In this document: positions 11,641 through 22,440 of the stretch, piece by piece
How the letters are laid out: every line of letters starts with the position of its first letter
Position numbering within the stretch: the stretch's first letter is position 1
NCBI GenBank assembly: GCA_029204225.1
Contig: CM055107.1
Location: 5,676,873 to 5,740,872, forward strand
From: Diphasiastrum complanatum
Lineage: Eukaryota > Streptophyta > Lycopodiopsida > Lycopodiales > Lycopodiaceae
Length of the DNA stretch: 64,000 nt
Reading direction: 5' to 3'
Program-made: the position numbers and the translations under genes
Notes under the pieces: generated by a model
Seen by the model: only the letters and a program-made list of their open reading frames with translations
Told to the model about the DNA's origin: nothing
Databases searched by the model: none

Positions 11641-12774
11641 GAGAGAGAATAATGTTTGAAATTATTACTAGAATATTTTTTGATTGATTTACAATGGTAA
11701 ATTGGTCCCTACGAGCACGAGTCCATAGGCCTTATAAAATGGTTTTGGGAGCTCAAGTCAAGGAATGTTTACAGTAGGTATGGCTGTAAATTTCAACCAC
11801 CTGTCGGATCCAAGTTTTAGCGAAATAAAAGTCGGCCTAATTATCCGTGTCATGATTTCCAAATTATTTTCAAGAAGTCCAAGCAGTGAGATATTTTGGA
11901 TTGTAAGGCTTCCCACAAATATTTAAAGTGCTTCCTTGTGGTAGCTTTCTAGATAACTTCAATAGAACACAAGCTCAAAAGTGGGGGGCAATGTCGTGCT
12001 ACTCTTCGGGGGAAACTTGGAGAACTTGCACCATGTAAGATAGGTCATTAAGGAAAACTAAAGATTAGATGAGAAGGACATGTGAATCCAAACAAGAATT
12101 TCGAGGTGTTCTGCTCAATAAATGTGTATTTTGAATTTCCATTTTATAATATTGTTTAACAGCTTACTGCTGAACATACTTCCACCCTTTTATACAATTC
12201 CCCAAAAAAAATTCAAGGACAAGCCAAAAAAATTCAAGGCAAAGTGAAAAAAAAATATCTGCACTCCAGACAACCCTAACCCTAATCTTCGAAATATGAT
12301 CCAGATTGCGGGCTGCAACTATGATTCACTCACATAATTGAGCAAGATTCATGAACAAGTCCAAGCAAGATTGATTGTATATTAAGGAGAGAAATATAGC
12401 CAAGGCAATTGAAGGAATAACACCTACATACATGTTCGAAATTGCAAAATAGATTAAAATTGAGCAGGCATGCAAGCAATACAAGATTTCAGATTTTGCG
12501 TGCTAACATTAAAGAACCAATAATTTGTACAGACTCCTTTTTAGCCATAAAATTTCTAAATCACAAGATCCACCAAATTGAACACCAAATAAGGTCTAAC
12601 AAAAGATTAAATATACATGTTCTCATCTGGTACATTCTAATGATTTCAATAAGTCAACTTCCACAAAGTCAATAGTGTGGATTACTTGGAATCATAAAAA
12701 AGGCTTGTTGATTGTTCTATTGCTTGGCACGAATATTTACACTTTTTTGTTCAAAATTTCCATGTCTAGGCTTT
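11641..12774. other. Intergenic, downstream of POLD4
   Basis: No gene was found. A short telomere-like CCCTAACCCTAA occurs near 12271-12285. Any POLD4 3' UTR would lie at the right end of this stretch, but I see no clear poly(A) signal on the minus strand. Confidence 0.5.
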
Positions 12775-15700
12775 CTAGACACTTCCTTCCCATAGGCACT
12801 CAAATGCGCCACCAGCATGTTCCAAAAGGTTTTTAACGTCATGTGGCGGATTCAACCCTAGATGGTGAGCCCTATTCCACCGTTCCGTCCGAGAGACTCC
12901 TAAACATGGTCCATACGACATATTCATGTCGAATTGTCTCAGAACTTCTTCTACATCAACAAATTCATCTGCAATAACAATTACATTGCAAATTCTCAAG
13001 AAAACATTCTTACAAATTACTAAGAGATACTCTTTAATATCAACTTTTTTACCAATGCACAATTCATGACTTAGGGAGATACACCCAAAGGACTTAAGAA
13101 ATTTATCATGTCAATGAAAGGCTAATTCATGAAATAAGGAACTCCCTAAGCTAATTATATTGAACATAATTTTTGGAATTCGTACCCACATTTGACTGCA
13201 CTTGAGAATTACTTGTTGTGTAGGTATGACGAGCTCAAACACAAATCTAAAGCCTAGCATGAACACTGTTTTATGAAGGCATTTAAATCAAAATCCAAAT
13301 GATGCAAATATAAAATGCAACAAATATTGACATGTTCTAGATAGAGAAGACAATATAGGCAGAAGGTAAAAATGTACAATTGTACAAGACAAAGGTGTAC
13401 CAAGTAACAAGAGATATTACTTCATAATCGCTCACAATGTCCACCAAGTGTCATGTCCCCGTTTGACAACTATATCATGAATTACTATATAAGCATGCTA
13501 ACAATCCATGAGAGGAGATCACTCTAAGAGCTAACAACATCAACCTCAAGGGTAACTAATATGTCCATGTCCAGTTAGGAGGATTTGAAATAATCGTTGA
13601 CATGAGTACTTAGGCCCTCCAGTGTCAAGATTATTAGTCACTCCTCGAAATTCCATTCAAGGCCAGTTATGTAATTAATAACCTTGTGAGAACCCAAGCA
13701 CTCCTATAGTGACATGTGGAGCTGCACATAGTATGTGACGGTTGTATGCATGCAGAGGGGATATCAATTGGATTTAGAGTGAGAATAGACTGCATGGGGG
13801 TTGCATATCATCATGCCAATACTCTTGTAGACTATATCTACAGATAGAACTGGGGGTGAAGCTATTGTGGACTGATCTTCGTCTTTTATTTGATTGAGTG
13901 GTTTGGCTCCACTGTGTCCTTTTGAGTGTTCTTGTAGGCTTGATCTTTGGGGTTTAGTTTGGTATCAGAGCAAAGCTGCAGTTGGATGGAAGGTGGAGTC
14001 GATGGTTCTTATTTCCAACTTTTTAGTAAAGGATCATCACTTTTTGCTTACTATCCTTCATGTTGATGTTACCATCTTCAAGTAAGGCTACTTCTCGCAT
14101 TTCTTATGCACTTATTGGTTCTTTAAGATGGATCTTAGCTTAGGCTAGGGTGCTATCTGATTATTGATGGAATTCTTACACTTTTTCATTAAATAGTAGC
14201 AATTTTTAGTATTGGTAAGCTTAACCCTCAATCAGACACTGCATGCTACTAAATTGAGTAATGTTTTTGTTTCACGCCTTTTTCAATTTCTGATCAGTGA
14301 TTGAAGACAGGCATGCCTGATTTTGGCCTAAATCAACTACAAAACAGTAGAAAATATCTAGAAAACTGCAATTCGACCATTTTTTGGCTAAAATTCTATG
14401 TTAGACACTAATTGGAAGGTAGATCAGTGTTGAAATTGTCGTAATAAGGTCAAATTAATGTCAAAAAGACAATAGAGTGGTTTCAAGTCATAGTAAAGCA
14501 TCAAAAAATGTGAAAAACTATCAATTTTTAAAAAAAAAAAACCTGGTTCTTTTTCGTTTCTTCATGGAATTGGCTGTATGTTGGCATTTTGAAACTACAA
14601 CAACCTTGCCCTTATGCTACTTCCGAGCCATGCATGGAGTTTTGAGGTTTCTGAATGCTTTTATCATGCTTTTTGTGCACCCATATACTATTTTTTTGCT
14701 CTAACTGCTCACATGTGTGAACAGGACAATCAGTGCTGACATGGCAGTCTTGAAGATGACACAAAATTAACCTAGGCCTAGCTTTCATTAAGAATCAAGA
14801 AAAATATTAGTGTTTGAACTTGCATAGTTACACTACAATTCTCAAAACGCATTTCGAAACGCGTGGAGAAACACGGTCCAGATACGCGTTTCGGGTTTCT
14901 GGTAGAAACACTCAAAAACGTGTGTTTTTTTTTTAATTTTTTTGTGGGCAATATGGGTATCAGATGAAAGCTCTAATTAAGAGCATTATTACTATGTAGT
15001 TTGCCGAGCATTTCTGATACAATTCGGTCAAGTTTAGGTGCATTAATCCATGTTGGGTTCTGTCAAGGATAAAAATTCAAAACTAACCTCTAGCCTGTTC
15101 GTTACGATCACAGATGATTCCAGTGGAACAGAGAGCAAATGTACCTCGCTTTTTGCTTCAGGGGGGCCTAGGTGGCTGTCGCCGCCCTCCCCTTGCCCTC
15201 CCCAGCGACAGTAGCAGGGGGGGCGCTGCCCCCCCTGCACCCCCCCGCAGATAAAAATGGGGGTCCAAATGTGCGCCGATAAGGGCCCAATATTTATGGC
15301 CCCAACTATATGCACATTGCGCTCACATCTCCAGTGAAATGATTGCAAAAGTTATCATCATCCATAGAGAGCAACTAACAATTATTGAGAACCAGAGCAA
15401 ATAACAACCAAATAGCTACTGAAAATAAGATCTGTTTGTGCCCTATCTACTACACTTCTGGGAGGCAAAACGCTGGTTTGATCATTGCTCCCCTAAAAAA
15501 ATTTCAGCCATAAGCTATTTTTCCAAAAAAAAATAAAAATTAGCACGTTTCGGCTTTAGAAACGCGTTTCTGAGAAACGCGGTTTCCGAAATGTGTTTGC
15601 CCAAAGGCGTTTCGCTGCAACTATGGTTTGAAGTTTTGGAAGTTTTTGGCAATTTTAGCGAAAGAAAAACAGTAAAACATTGATACAAGTGACTGTGTGA

Positions 15701-18700
15701 GCATGAAATCTTCTATGGGGAAAATCAGTTGTACTATGTCCCTAGGGCCTTGCATGAGTCGTCTACAGTGGTTTAAGGTGGTTATGAGCTTTACATGACC
15801 AAAAACCTAAAAAAAAAATTGAAATTCATATTGTGTGAAAAATCGATAAATTAATGAACTAATATGGGGGATTGAATTATCAATTTCTAGTGTAGTGCTT
15901 AGAAACCCGTTCCGAGCTTTTGGGTTGGAACGTACTGTACGTTCCGAAACGTACTGCATCAGAACCTTTTTTTTTAAAAAAAGGGGGTTCAAGCCTGAAA
16001 CTATAATCCTTCCAAAAGAAAATGAGAAGTCAGAGGCTGCGAAAACTGTCAAGTCCCATTCTCGGGTTTGTGAATAGAAGGACGCTATGTGACAACGGAA
16101 GCACAAGTGCACAGCGTTGGAGGCTGCAACTGGAATTATACTCGAGAACATTGTAATCCGTTTGTTTTCAGCCATAGATTCAAAAAGTAAAGGTTCGAGA
16201 GCTTACCTGGAAGTTAAAGATCATTCAAAGGCAAGATAAATCACCTTATTTCCATAATAGCCAAACGACCTAAGCACAAATACTGACGCTTCAGGTTTGC
16301 TTAGGGTAGCCAGACAGAAAACAGATGTATCTTTGTCCGCAGAATTCCCTTTTTCTTCTCATTTTCCATCTGAAAACTAGTTCTTTGCTTGCCATGACTA
16401 TCACTAAAAAAACTATGTAAGCCCCACGAATTAGAAGACCTGCTACCAGATTTGTGCTTGGGTCGTTGGCTGCAAAAATCCCTTGTTAAAATATACGTAT
16501 TTTTTTAATTTTTATTTTGCTCAAGTTCCGGAACGGAACGCGTTCCGTTCCGGAACAGGCAACTAAGGTGCAGTGTGACAAAGTCTCTTAAAATTGATAT
16601 CATTAATAATAGTGGAAGAACTGAGTGAAGAAACTAAACTTCAATTTCTTTCCAAAAAAACTATTAATACAGTTGGTTGAAAGTCGATTTTGTAAGATGA
16701 TGTGTATCCAATGTGCTATGGTCACTTGTATCTGTATTATCATGAAATTGAGTGCAGCACTTAATTAAGGTGAGAATGAAATGATTTACGAAGCTAAGGT
16801 CTTACAAAAACTAAAGGAATCTAAACTTCTCCTCATTATGGTCTCCAGTAGGAACCATATGTGGGCAAGAGAAATGAGAAATCTAACCTCCTATAGTTTT
16901 TATGTTTAAAGCAAGTCTAACACTAAGATCTTGAATGAGAAATCCCTACATACTACTAGCAATCAAGTCATTCCATACATGAATCTTTATATTAAGGTTC
17001 ATTCATTTGGGGCAATTCATAAAAATATTTCTTTATGAAAATCCTTAGCAACCATGTATTAACTGTAGATTTGGAGAAAAAATGGCAATTGCAAGAGGTA
17101 GACTCATAAAACCTGGATCACATGTGGAACTTGTTAGTAAAGATCTATTCCCCATGTTGGCCACTCTCAATTCACAGGGGTGAGGTTTACTAACCACTGG
17201 AGGTTAAGAACGTAATGGAAAAGCCATGAATTTGATTAAGCCATTCCTTTTGCCAGTTCAATAATGAATTTTTGGTATCCATTGAAGATTGCTATAAGGT
17301 ACCAGAATGATTGTTTTTTCTTGAATTTTGTTGTGATGAAAGTGCCTATGCAAGGTATAGGATAACCAGAAGAATCATTTCGGATTTTTGGAACTAGATC
17401 AAGAAGCAGAGAATCTTCTTGGAAGAGAAATTGGTGGTAAGGGACATTAGTAATTCCAAAGAGAACTTCTTGCGATTGAAGGATCTAAATGACAATGGAA
17501 GCTTTACACCTTAGGTAAAGCTAACAGAAAAAACCATTGGTCAAAAAAATTTGTATTATGTGAAATTCTGAGATATGGATCTGGATCCCAAAAGTCTATC
17601 TCATAATCTACAAAATAAAACCCTTAAAGCTATTTCTCACTTATTTGGACCCTTGCTTTTAAGAATTTCTTCGATATGAGAGATCAATTTGATTTCATAT
17701 GATGCCTTCCAATGTGGAGTCTCTCTCCTGAAGGATTGATAAGTTGGCATGTGAAGTACTACTTATCTAAGTATGTGAATAAGACTTGAAATTGTAAACA
17801 AAGTTTCCAAGATAAGTGAAATTCAATTGTCGAAAGGATGAATCATGGAATTTAAACTTCTTTAACCCAGCTTTTTTCATCTCTATTAGATAGTTGGAAT
17901 ACCTTGAGTGCTTCAAAGTTTACTTTAGTTTCCTAAGATTTAAGCATGGCTAGTCTTAGTGAAAGTATCTTGAGTTATGGCTGAAGTAAAAAGAAATCTC
18001 CCATAAGAATTTGATATGAAAGATTCAGGTTTGCTACAATATTGCTTGGGAAAGTACAATCTTTTTATTTCTAGGGGAAAATATGCAAATGAAACAAAGA
18101 AGAGATTCAATATGCAAGAGGGCAAGCCAATTAGTGCTCTCATAGACACGAGCAGCAAGCGATCTAAGAAGGATGGTACACCCTTTGCGGATGAGGCACT
18201 CTATCAACAAGTCAGTAGTATACCTATTGAGGCTCATAGGATAGCTGACAGATCTTGAGATATGTAAGAGGAACAATGAGGTGAGGGATACAGTAATGAT
18301 GGTAAGAGGAACAATGAGGTGAAGGATTGGATACAGTAATGAACCTTTAGCTAGAGGGTTATACATATTCAAATTGGCTTGGTGACAAGGACGATCACAT
18401 ATCTACCATAGCATATTCTTTTAGCTTGGATTATGGTGCTAATTCTTTGGAAAGCAAGAAACATCCGACTATAGCTTATCATCCCTTGACGTTTGAATAC
18501 AAGGCAACCACAATGCCAATATAACATAGTGCAATTGTCGATGTTGTGGTTATGTGATGGTGCTAGATATGGTGTATACTACACTATACTGGATTTTAAT
18601 ATACTAAAACGAATCATTTAGGTGCTAGCTCTTCATTACCACAGAAGATAGAGACAACTTGCCTTTGGTAGTCTGAGTAAACATAAGAGCTAGAATAAAA

Positions 18701-20313
18701 CTATTCACTACACAAGGGATCATTAACTTTCATACAATTCACCTAAAGATTTCATGATTTTCTAGAAGAGAGTATATGTAGGATAAAATCATAGGTTTGA
18801 GAAATGTTTTCCATTTGCTCAAATCCTTGATGGGAAATGGGAAAGTATCTACCTAGAATTTGTATTTCGTTTGTTAAGAAGCAATTGATGTCACGGCTAT
18901 GATTGGATGGTGGCCGATAGACTTACTATGTTGGCAAGATTATTCCACTGAAAGCTGATTTGAAGGCTTATCAATGACCATTATTCAAAGTTCACAACTA
19001 TCGTTGTATGGTGGTAGATGTACTCAAGTACCAAATGGCAACATTATTCCGACCAAAGCTAATGTGAAGGCCTTTGAACTTGCTCAAAAAGTTACAACTA
19101 CGTTATTTGGTTTTTATGGTTTGCCAAATGAGATTGTCAATGAGGATGATTCAATGTTCACAAGACACATTTGTGAGAAGAGTTTAAGAAATTAGAAACA
19201 AAGTTCAGTGTCGATTCTTGCAAATCATCCTCAGCCAAATGGTTGTATTAAGAGAGACTGTCAATCTATACAAGATATGTCGATTGCATAAGTGTCCAAA
19301 AGACATTCCGATTGAAAAAAGTATCAACCCTAAACACAAACAATATTGTTAAGCATTCCTTGCAAAAATGAGTCTCTTCATGTTATTGGGTGGATATCAA
19401 CCTAGATCCCATAAAGCTAGCTATGTTAACATAAATAAAGGTGAATTCTCTATTGTCAAATTGAAACTTATTAAAGAGGATTCTAATAAACAAAAAAATA
19501 AAGTGGAAGGGCAGACCAAAAGAAGACAAAACCTAGGAAAGTATTCATTCTTTTAAGAAACAAGTCCTTACCGTAGGTGAGCTAATGGCTATGGAATATG
19601 CGAGTGAGAGAGCATTTATTCTTCAAAATGTACTCCCAAAGAAGATTGTGGGCATGAACAGCCGCTTCCTTAGTTCCAAGGTGTACCAAACAACCTTGTT
19701 CTGGAAGCATTTATTCTTCAAAATGTACTCCCAAAGAAGATTGTGTGCATGAACAGCCGCTTCCTTAGTTCCAAGGTGTACCAAACAACCTTGTTCTGTG
19801 TACGCAACATGTGAAGAAGTCCCACTTTCCACATTGCGTACAAAACACATCAATTTTTTAATGGTAAAAAAATTAAAATTAACATTAATTTGTGCGTTGC
19901 ATCCATTATGTAAAGAAGGCGTTTCACTTCCTATATGTTTGTACGGAATGAAGTGAGCACGGTTGTGCGGACTCAAATGTGGGGCCTAAAAAACTTCCGA
20001 CCAGGCTGAACCTCATACAGCTTTCGAAAGAGCGAAACTGAGGGAGTGAGAAGGAACGAGAAATACCATCATCACGTTTTTTGATTTTAAAGGAAGGAAG
20101 AGCAGAGGGCTGGGCTGAAAAAGAAGATCCTAGGCTTGCAGCGCCGATGCTTGTGTCCTCAAGAACGGCCTGAACTGGGCTGCTCAGTTTCTTGTTGCCA
20201 CCGCCTTTGCGCTGCTGCTGCTGCTGCTGCTGCTGAGGCTTGCGCGCAGTCGAGGCAGACGCGCTCTTGCGCTGTGGGTACAAGCCTGATAAATCCCTCT
20301 TCCTCGTCGCCAT
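12775..20313 (-). CDS. POLD4: DNA polymerase delta subunit 4 (small subunit)
   Basis: POLD4 is the small fourth subunit of DNA polymerase delta and stabilises the nuclear replicative holoenzyme. Exon 1 is 20313-20067 (82 codons plus one base) and exon 2 is 12968-12775 (TAG stop). The donor (GATG then GTATTT) and acceptor (TTGTTATTGCAG) join in phase 1 to make Asp83, giving 146 aa. The N-terminus has a PIP-like segment, KRDLSGLYPQRK (residues 5-16), followed by a basic, low-complexity linker with a run of eight Gln. Exon 2 holds the conserved core: LRQFD (92-96), YGPC (101-104), RW (112-113), GLNPP (120-124) and a Trp-Glu-Gly C-terminus. The start context GCTATGGCG is typical of plants. Known plant and animal homologues are about 107-125 aa; the extra length here is the linker. 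The 7,098-bp intron is full of transposon debris. Cryptic extra exons cannot be excluded, but none is needed. Confidence 0.88.
13452..13970 (+). mobile_element. Possible LTR end with tRNA-Met primer-binding site
   Basis: TGGTATCAGAGC at 13959-13970 is the plant initiator-tRNA-Met primer-binding sequence. It lies about 500 bp after TGTCATGTCCCCG (13452), which looks like an LTR start. A TATA-like ACTATATAAGC is near 13482. The LTR 3' end does not finish in CA and no coding region follows, so the PBS is the solid part and the LTR limits are tentative. It lies inside the POLD4 intron. Confidence 0.4.
14086..14820. other. POLD4 intron, nothing recognisable
   Basis: AT-rich intronic sequence without domain-bearing frames. 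A plus-strand open frame at 14477-14704 has no recognisable motif. Confidence 0.5.
14821..15632. mobile_element. MITE-like element with GAAACGC/GCGTTTC ends
   Basis: An 0.8-kb stretch starts GCATAGTTACAC and ends GCAACTATG, so its termini are inverted (CATAGTTRCA). Both subterminal regions are packed with GAAACGC and GCGTTTC motifs, including a perfect 14-bp palindrome AGAAACGCGTTTCT at 15558-15571. The middle contains a GC-rich block (15165-15255) with runs of C and G that form several short inverted repeats. No transposase frame exists. It lies in the POLD4 intron. Assignment to a class II family is inference. Confidence 0.4.
15888..16580. mobile_element. MITE-like element with GGAACG/CGTTCC palindromes
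   Basis: This piece starts near GTAGTGCTTAG and ends near CTAAGGTGCAGTG, an approximate inverted pair. Its left side carries a 19-bp near-palindrome with 9-bp arms (15927-15945, GGAACGTAC around a central T). Its right side carries a perfect 32-bp palindrome (16525-16556). The layout parallels the element at 14821-15632, with CGTTCC/GGAACG in place of CGTTTC/GAAACG. No coding capacity. Confidence 0.4.
16581..17929. other. POLD4 intron, nothing recognisable
   Basis: AT-rich intronic sequence without open frames bearing motifs. Part of it may be diverged Copia sequence upstream of the next fragment, but I cannot show that. Confidence 0.45.
17930..18540 (+). mobile_element. Ty1/copia RT-RNase H remnant
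   Basis: The plus strand shows the end of Copia reverse transcriptase (18016-18200: MKDSGLLQYCLGKYN, then KYANETKKRFNMQ). A degraded RNase H follows to about 18530, in which WLGDKDDH-like and ESKKHPT-like stretches align in order with the family. Several frameshifts and stops are present. It sits antisense to POLD4 within its intron. Confidence 0.7.
18541..18879. other. POLD4 intron between two retroelement remnants
   Basis: I see no motif; it may be diverged LTR sequence from either neighbour. Confidence 0.35.
18880..19560 (+). mobile_element. Ty3/gypsy integrase remnant
   Basis: On the plus strand, 18974-19195 reads like the middle of a Gypsy integrase (AFELAQKVTTTLFGFYGLPNEIVNEDD, quoted here only as the motif around YGLP and the second catalytic Asp region). 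A degraded NHPQPNG (canonical YHPQTDG) and a GYQPRSHKASY stretch (canonical GYQPRSP) follow to 19440. Multiple stops occur. No LTR was identified. Confidence 0.65.
19611..19800. repeat. About 93-bp tandem duplication in POLD4 intron
   Basis: Two copies with a period of 95 bp (19611 and 19706) begin AGCATTTATTCTTC and end CAACCTTGTTCTG. They are almost identical (one G/T difference in TGTGGGC versus TGTGTGC). Confidence 0.9.
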
Positions 20314-20360
20314 AGCTTCCTCCTCCCCTCTGTGCGTGACTCCGAGTGTGTGCGCGCGCG

Positions 20361-20401
<41 letters not shown>

Positions 20402-20480
20402 TCACATTATTACTATTTCTCAACCCTACAAACCCTAACCCTAAATCGAAAAACACCCTAAATCTACACTCTCCGCGCGT
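20314..20480 (-). promoter_or_regulatory. POLD4 5' leader: GA tract and telo-box
   Basis: Immediately upstream of the POLD4 ATG lies a GC-alternating patch, a (CT)n tract (20367-20398, GA on the gene strand) and AAACCCTAACCCTAAA (20430-20445). The AAACCCTAA telo-box is known in plant promoters of replication and translation genes, and GA/CT tracts are common in plant 5' leaders. The location fits a proliferation-linked gene. The transcription start is not determined. Confidence 0.45.
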
Positions 20481-21209
20481 TCTCTATCTTCTCTCTCCTC
20501 TCACGATCTGCAACTTGCTCGCTCTCTCTCTATCTCTCTCAACTCATGATCTCTCGCTCACGTCCTAAGCACGATCCTCCTCCTCTATTCCGTCCTCTTG
20601 GCAAGTCTCTCAATCGCATCAACCTCTCTCTCTCTCTTTCTCTCTGCCCCCGAGATCGCCCTCTCTCCAGTGCATGTGGAATCTGTAAGTGGGTGCAATC
20701 CCAGACCGGATGGATCAGCTAATTGGGATTTCTACTTGAGATTACTAGTGCCACCTCTAAAACCCTCATAATCAATAGTGTGGCAGCATATGTTCTTCAT
20801 AAAGCAACCGCCCACCCCCCCCCCTAGGGCTTTAGAGCACTGCCCGCGCGTGGGAGTGGTTTGGCCCCGGTGCGCCGGGCACCGGGCAGCCCAGCAGTTG
20901 CAGGCCGGGGTGCTCGGGCAGCGGGCCAGGTGGCGCCAGCGCCCTGCCCGGACCGGGGCAGCGGGCGGTGGCGCCGGGCAACGTGCCTCTCACACACACG
21001 CATGTGAGACTATGGGCAGTTTGTCTATATATCCCCTCCCCATAGTCTCCAACTGCCATCAAATACGTTTTAGGGCAAATGTGTACCAATGAAAATTTGC
21101 AAAACCCGTTTTGTATAACTGCCTACATTTGTATCTCTCTCACACAACGGCACAAGAAAAAATTTTGAATCCGAAGCTTGTTGCAAAATCTGTGTGTGTA
21201 TATAAGTAG
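20481..21209. other. Upstream of POLD4; CT-rich then GC-rich block
   Basis: CT-rich sequence to about 20660 is followed by a GC-rich island at 20830-20990 with many GCCGGG/CCCGGC inverted motifs, then a TATATAT-containing stretch near 21030. The GC-rich block could be a transposon terminus or a CpG-dense regulatory segment; open frames through it on both strands look like composition artefacts. Confidence 0.4.
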
Positions 21210-22186
21210 TTGTGGGTGCTTTCAAAAACAAATCAACAACGAGTTTTTCAGAAGACTATTATGGAGCATCTTCACTCTTATTCCTTCGGTCGACTTATCA
21301 AAGATTCACCTTTTGATGCAGTTCGAGCTCGTCTTCTATCTTGTGCTGGTCCAGGTGCAGGGGCTTGGTTGGTTGCACGTCCAGTTCTTCCACTATTGAG
21401 ACTCAATCAAGGGTGCTGGCTCAATTGGTTATTTTGACATCCAAAGTTTCTTTGGTCTCAAGTTCGAGCCTCCCCTTGGAAACCAAGAAGCACTATTGAG
21501 ACTCAACAATGACTTGTTTATAACTGCCCTTCGAACCAGATTGGGACTTCCACATCCAATGTTAATTGGTATCTTTAAGTGTTCATGTGGGCATGTATTG
21601 GATTCCTTGGGTACTCATCTTATGTGTTGTCCATCAGGTGGAGAACGTATTGTTTCACATGATTCCATTCATGATGCCCTGGCTGCTATTGCTCATGATA
21701 GTGGCTTTCATGTTGTTCGAGAACAGACACACATTTTACCAGGGCCTTCTTCGCAATTTACCCGACGACGAGTTGACCTTGTTCTCTCGCGTGATGGAAT
21801 TCGTACTCTTAGAGATGTTGTAATTGTTGATCCCTCTCGTCAGGACCTTCTTCGTCTCTTCCACCACGCAAGGGGCCGCTACATCTCAAGTAGCTCAAGA
21901 AAAGGAACGAGATTATAATGATCGTGCACCCGGTGAAGATTTCATCTCCTTTGCCTTGGAAACTTATGGTTGTCTTCACAAGAAATTTAACAATTTTTTA
22001 TCTTTATGTGCGGAGCTTATGGTGAAACGCCAAGAACAAATCATTACCTTACCTTCCGTCATTATTTCTTTCCATCGCCAGCGTATTTCTATAGCATTAC
22101 AACGTTCACAAGCATTTTCAATTCTTCGACGGGCTCAATTTGCAGGAGCGGCTGCTTCAAAGCTTCCTGCATTACCTATTACTTGA
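21210..22186 (+). pseudogene. LINE C-terminal domain, restriction-like nuclease type
   Basis: The frame runs through FDAVRARLLSCAGPGAGAWL to LPLLRLN, is interrupted by a 100-bp insertion (21391-21490), and resumes at 21496 with ALRTRLGLPHP. A zinc-binding cluster follows (CSCGHVLDSLGTHLMCC), then HDSIHDALAAIAHDSGF, REQTH, and RRRVDLVL plus DVVIVDPSR. The spacing Asp-x12-Asp in this last part resembles the catalytic (K/R)PD-x12-14-D of R2-type restriction-like endonucleases. A frameshift near 21850-21880 separates this from the helical C-terminus (21880-22186; AQEKERDYNDRAPGEDF, HRQRISIALQRSQA). In intact elements this part follows the reverse transcriptase and cuts the target DNA. The nuclease assignment is inference from motif order. 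Confidence 0.55.
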
Positions 22187-22204
22187 TCTATTTTAGTTAA
22201 TGAT

Positions 22205-22290
22205 TTACATCAGGCAGTTGGTTTTGAGTAATTAGTTTAACATTTAATTTCTGACTTACATCGGGCAGTTGGTTTTAAGTAATTAGCTTA
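22205..22290. repeat. 35-bp direct repeat in LINE 3' region
   Basis: TTACATCAGGCAGTTGGTTTT at 22205 recurs at 22256 with few changes, each copy followed by a GTAATTAG segment; offset 51 bp. It resembles duplicated 3'-UTR units seen in some LINEs. Confidence 0.8.
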
Positions 22291-22440
22291 CTATTCTAAG
22301 TTTTACTTAGCTTTTAGGTAGCTTAATTCATGTCTGCCGTTCTACGGTATTTTATTTTAAATACTTTAATCTTCTTGTTTGATCATGGGTTTTCCCATCA
22401 TTTTTAATAAAATTAGGGATAATTCTTTTCTTTTTTTTTC

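Larger units (their letters stand above)
21210..22440 (+). mobile_element. 3' end of a LINE with R2-like nuclease motif
   Basis: Coding sequence for the C-terminal part of a non-LTR element protein (21210-22186) is followed by a 3' tail. The tail includes a short duplicated segment (22205-22290), a hairpin (ATGGG, loop TTTT, CCCAT at 22385-22398), AATAAA (22406-22411) and a T-rich end. The 5' portion including the polymerase core is missing, as expected for 5'-truncated LINE insertions. Confidence 0.6.

Noticed and set aside
12271..12285. Telomere-like CCCTAACCCTAA
   Set aside because: Only two units; too short for an interstitial telomere array and not near a promoter here.
15043..15348. 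Minus-strand open frame over the GC-rich block
   Set aside because: Gly/Pro-rich composition follows the C and G runs; no homology recognised.
20778..21092. Open frames on both strands over the GC-rich island
   Set aside because: Overlapping frames in both directions are expected from the base composition; no domain.
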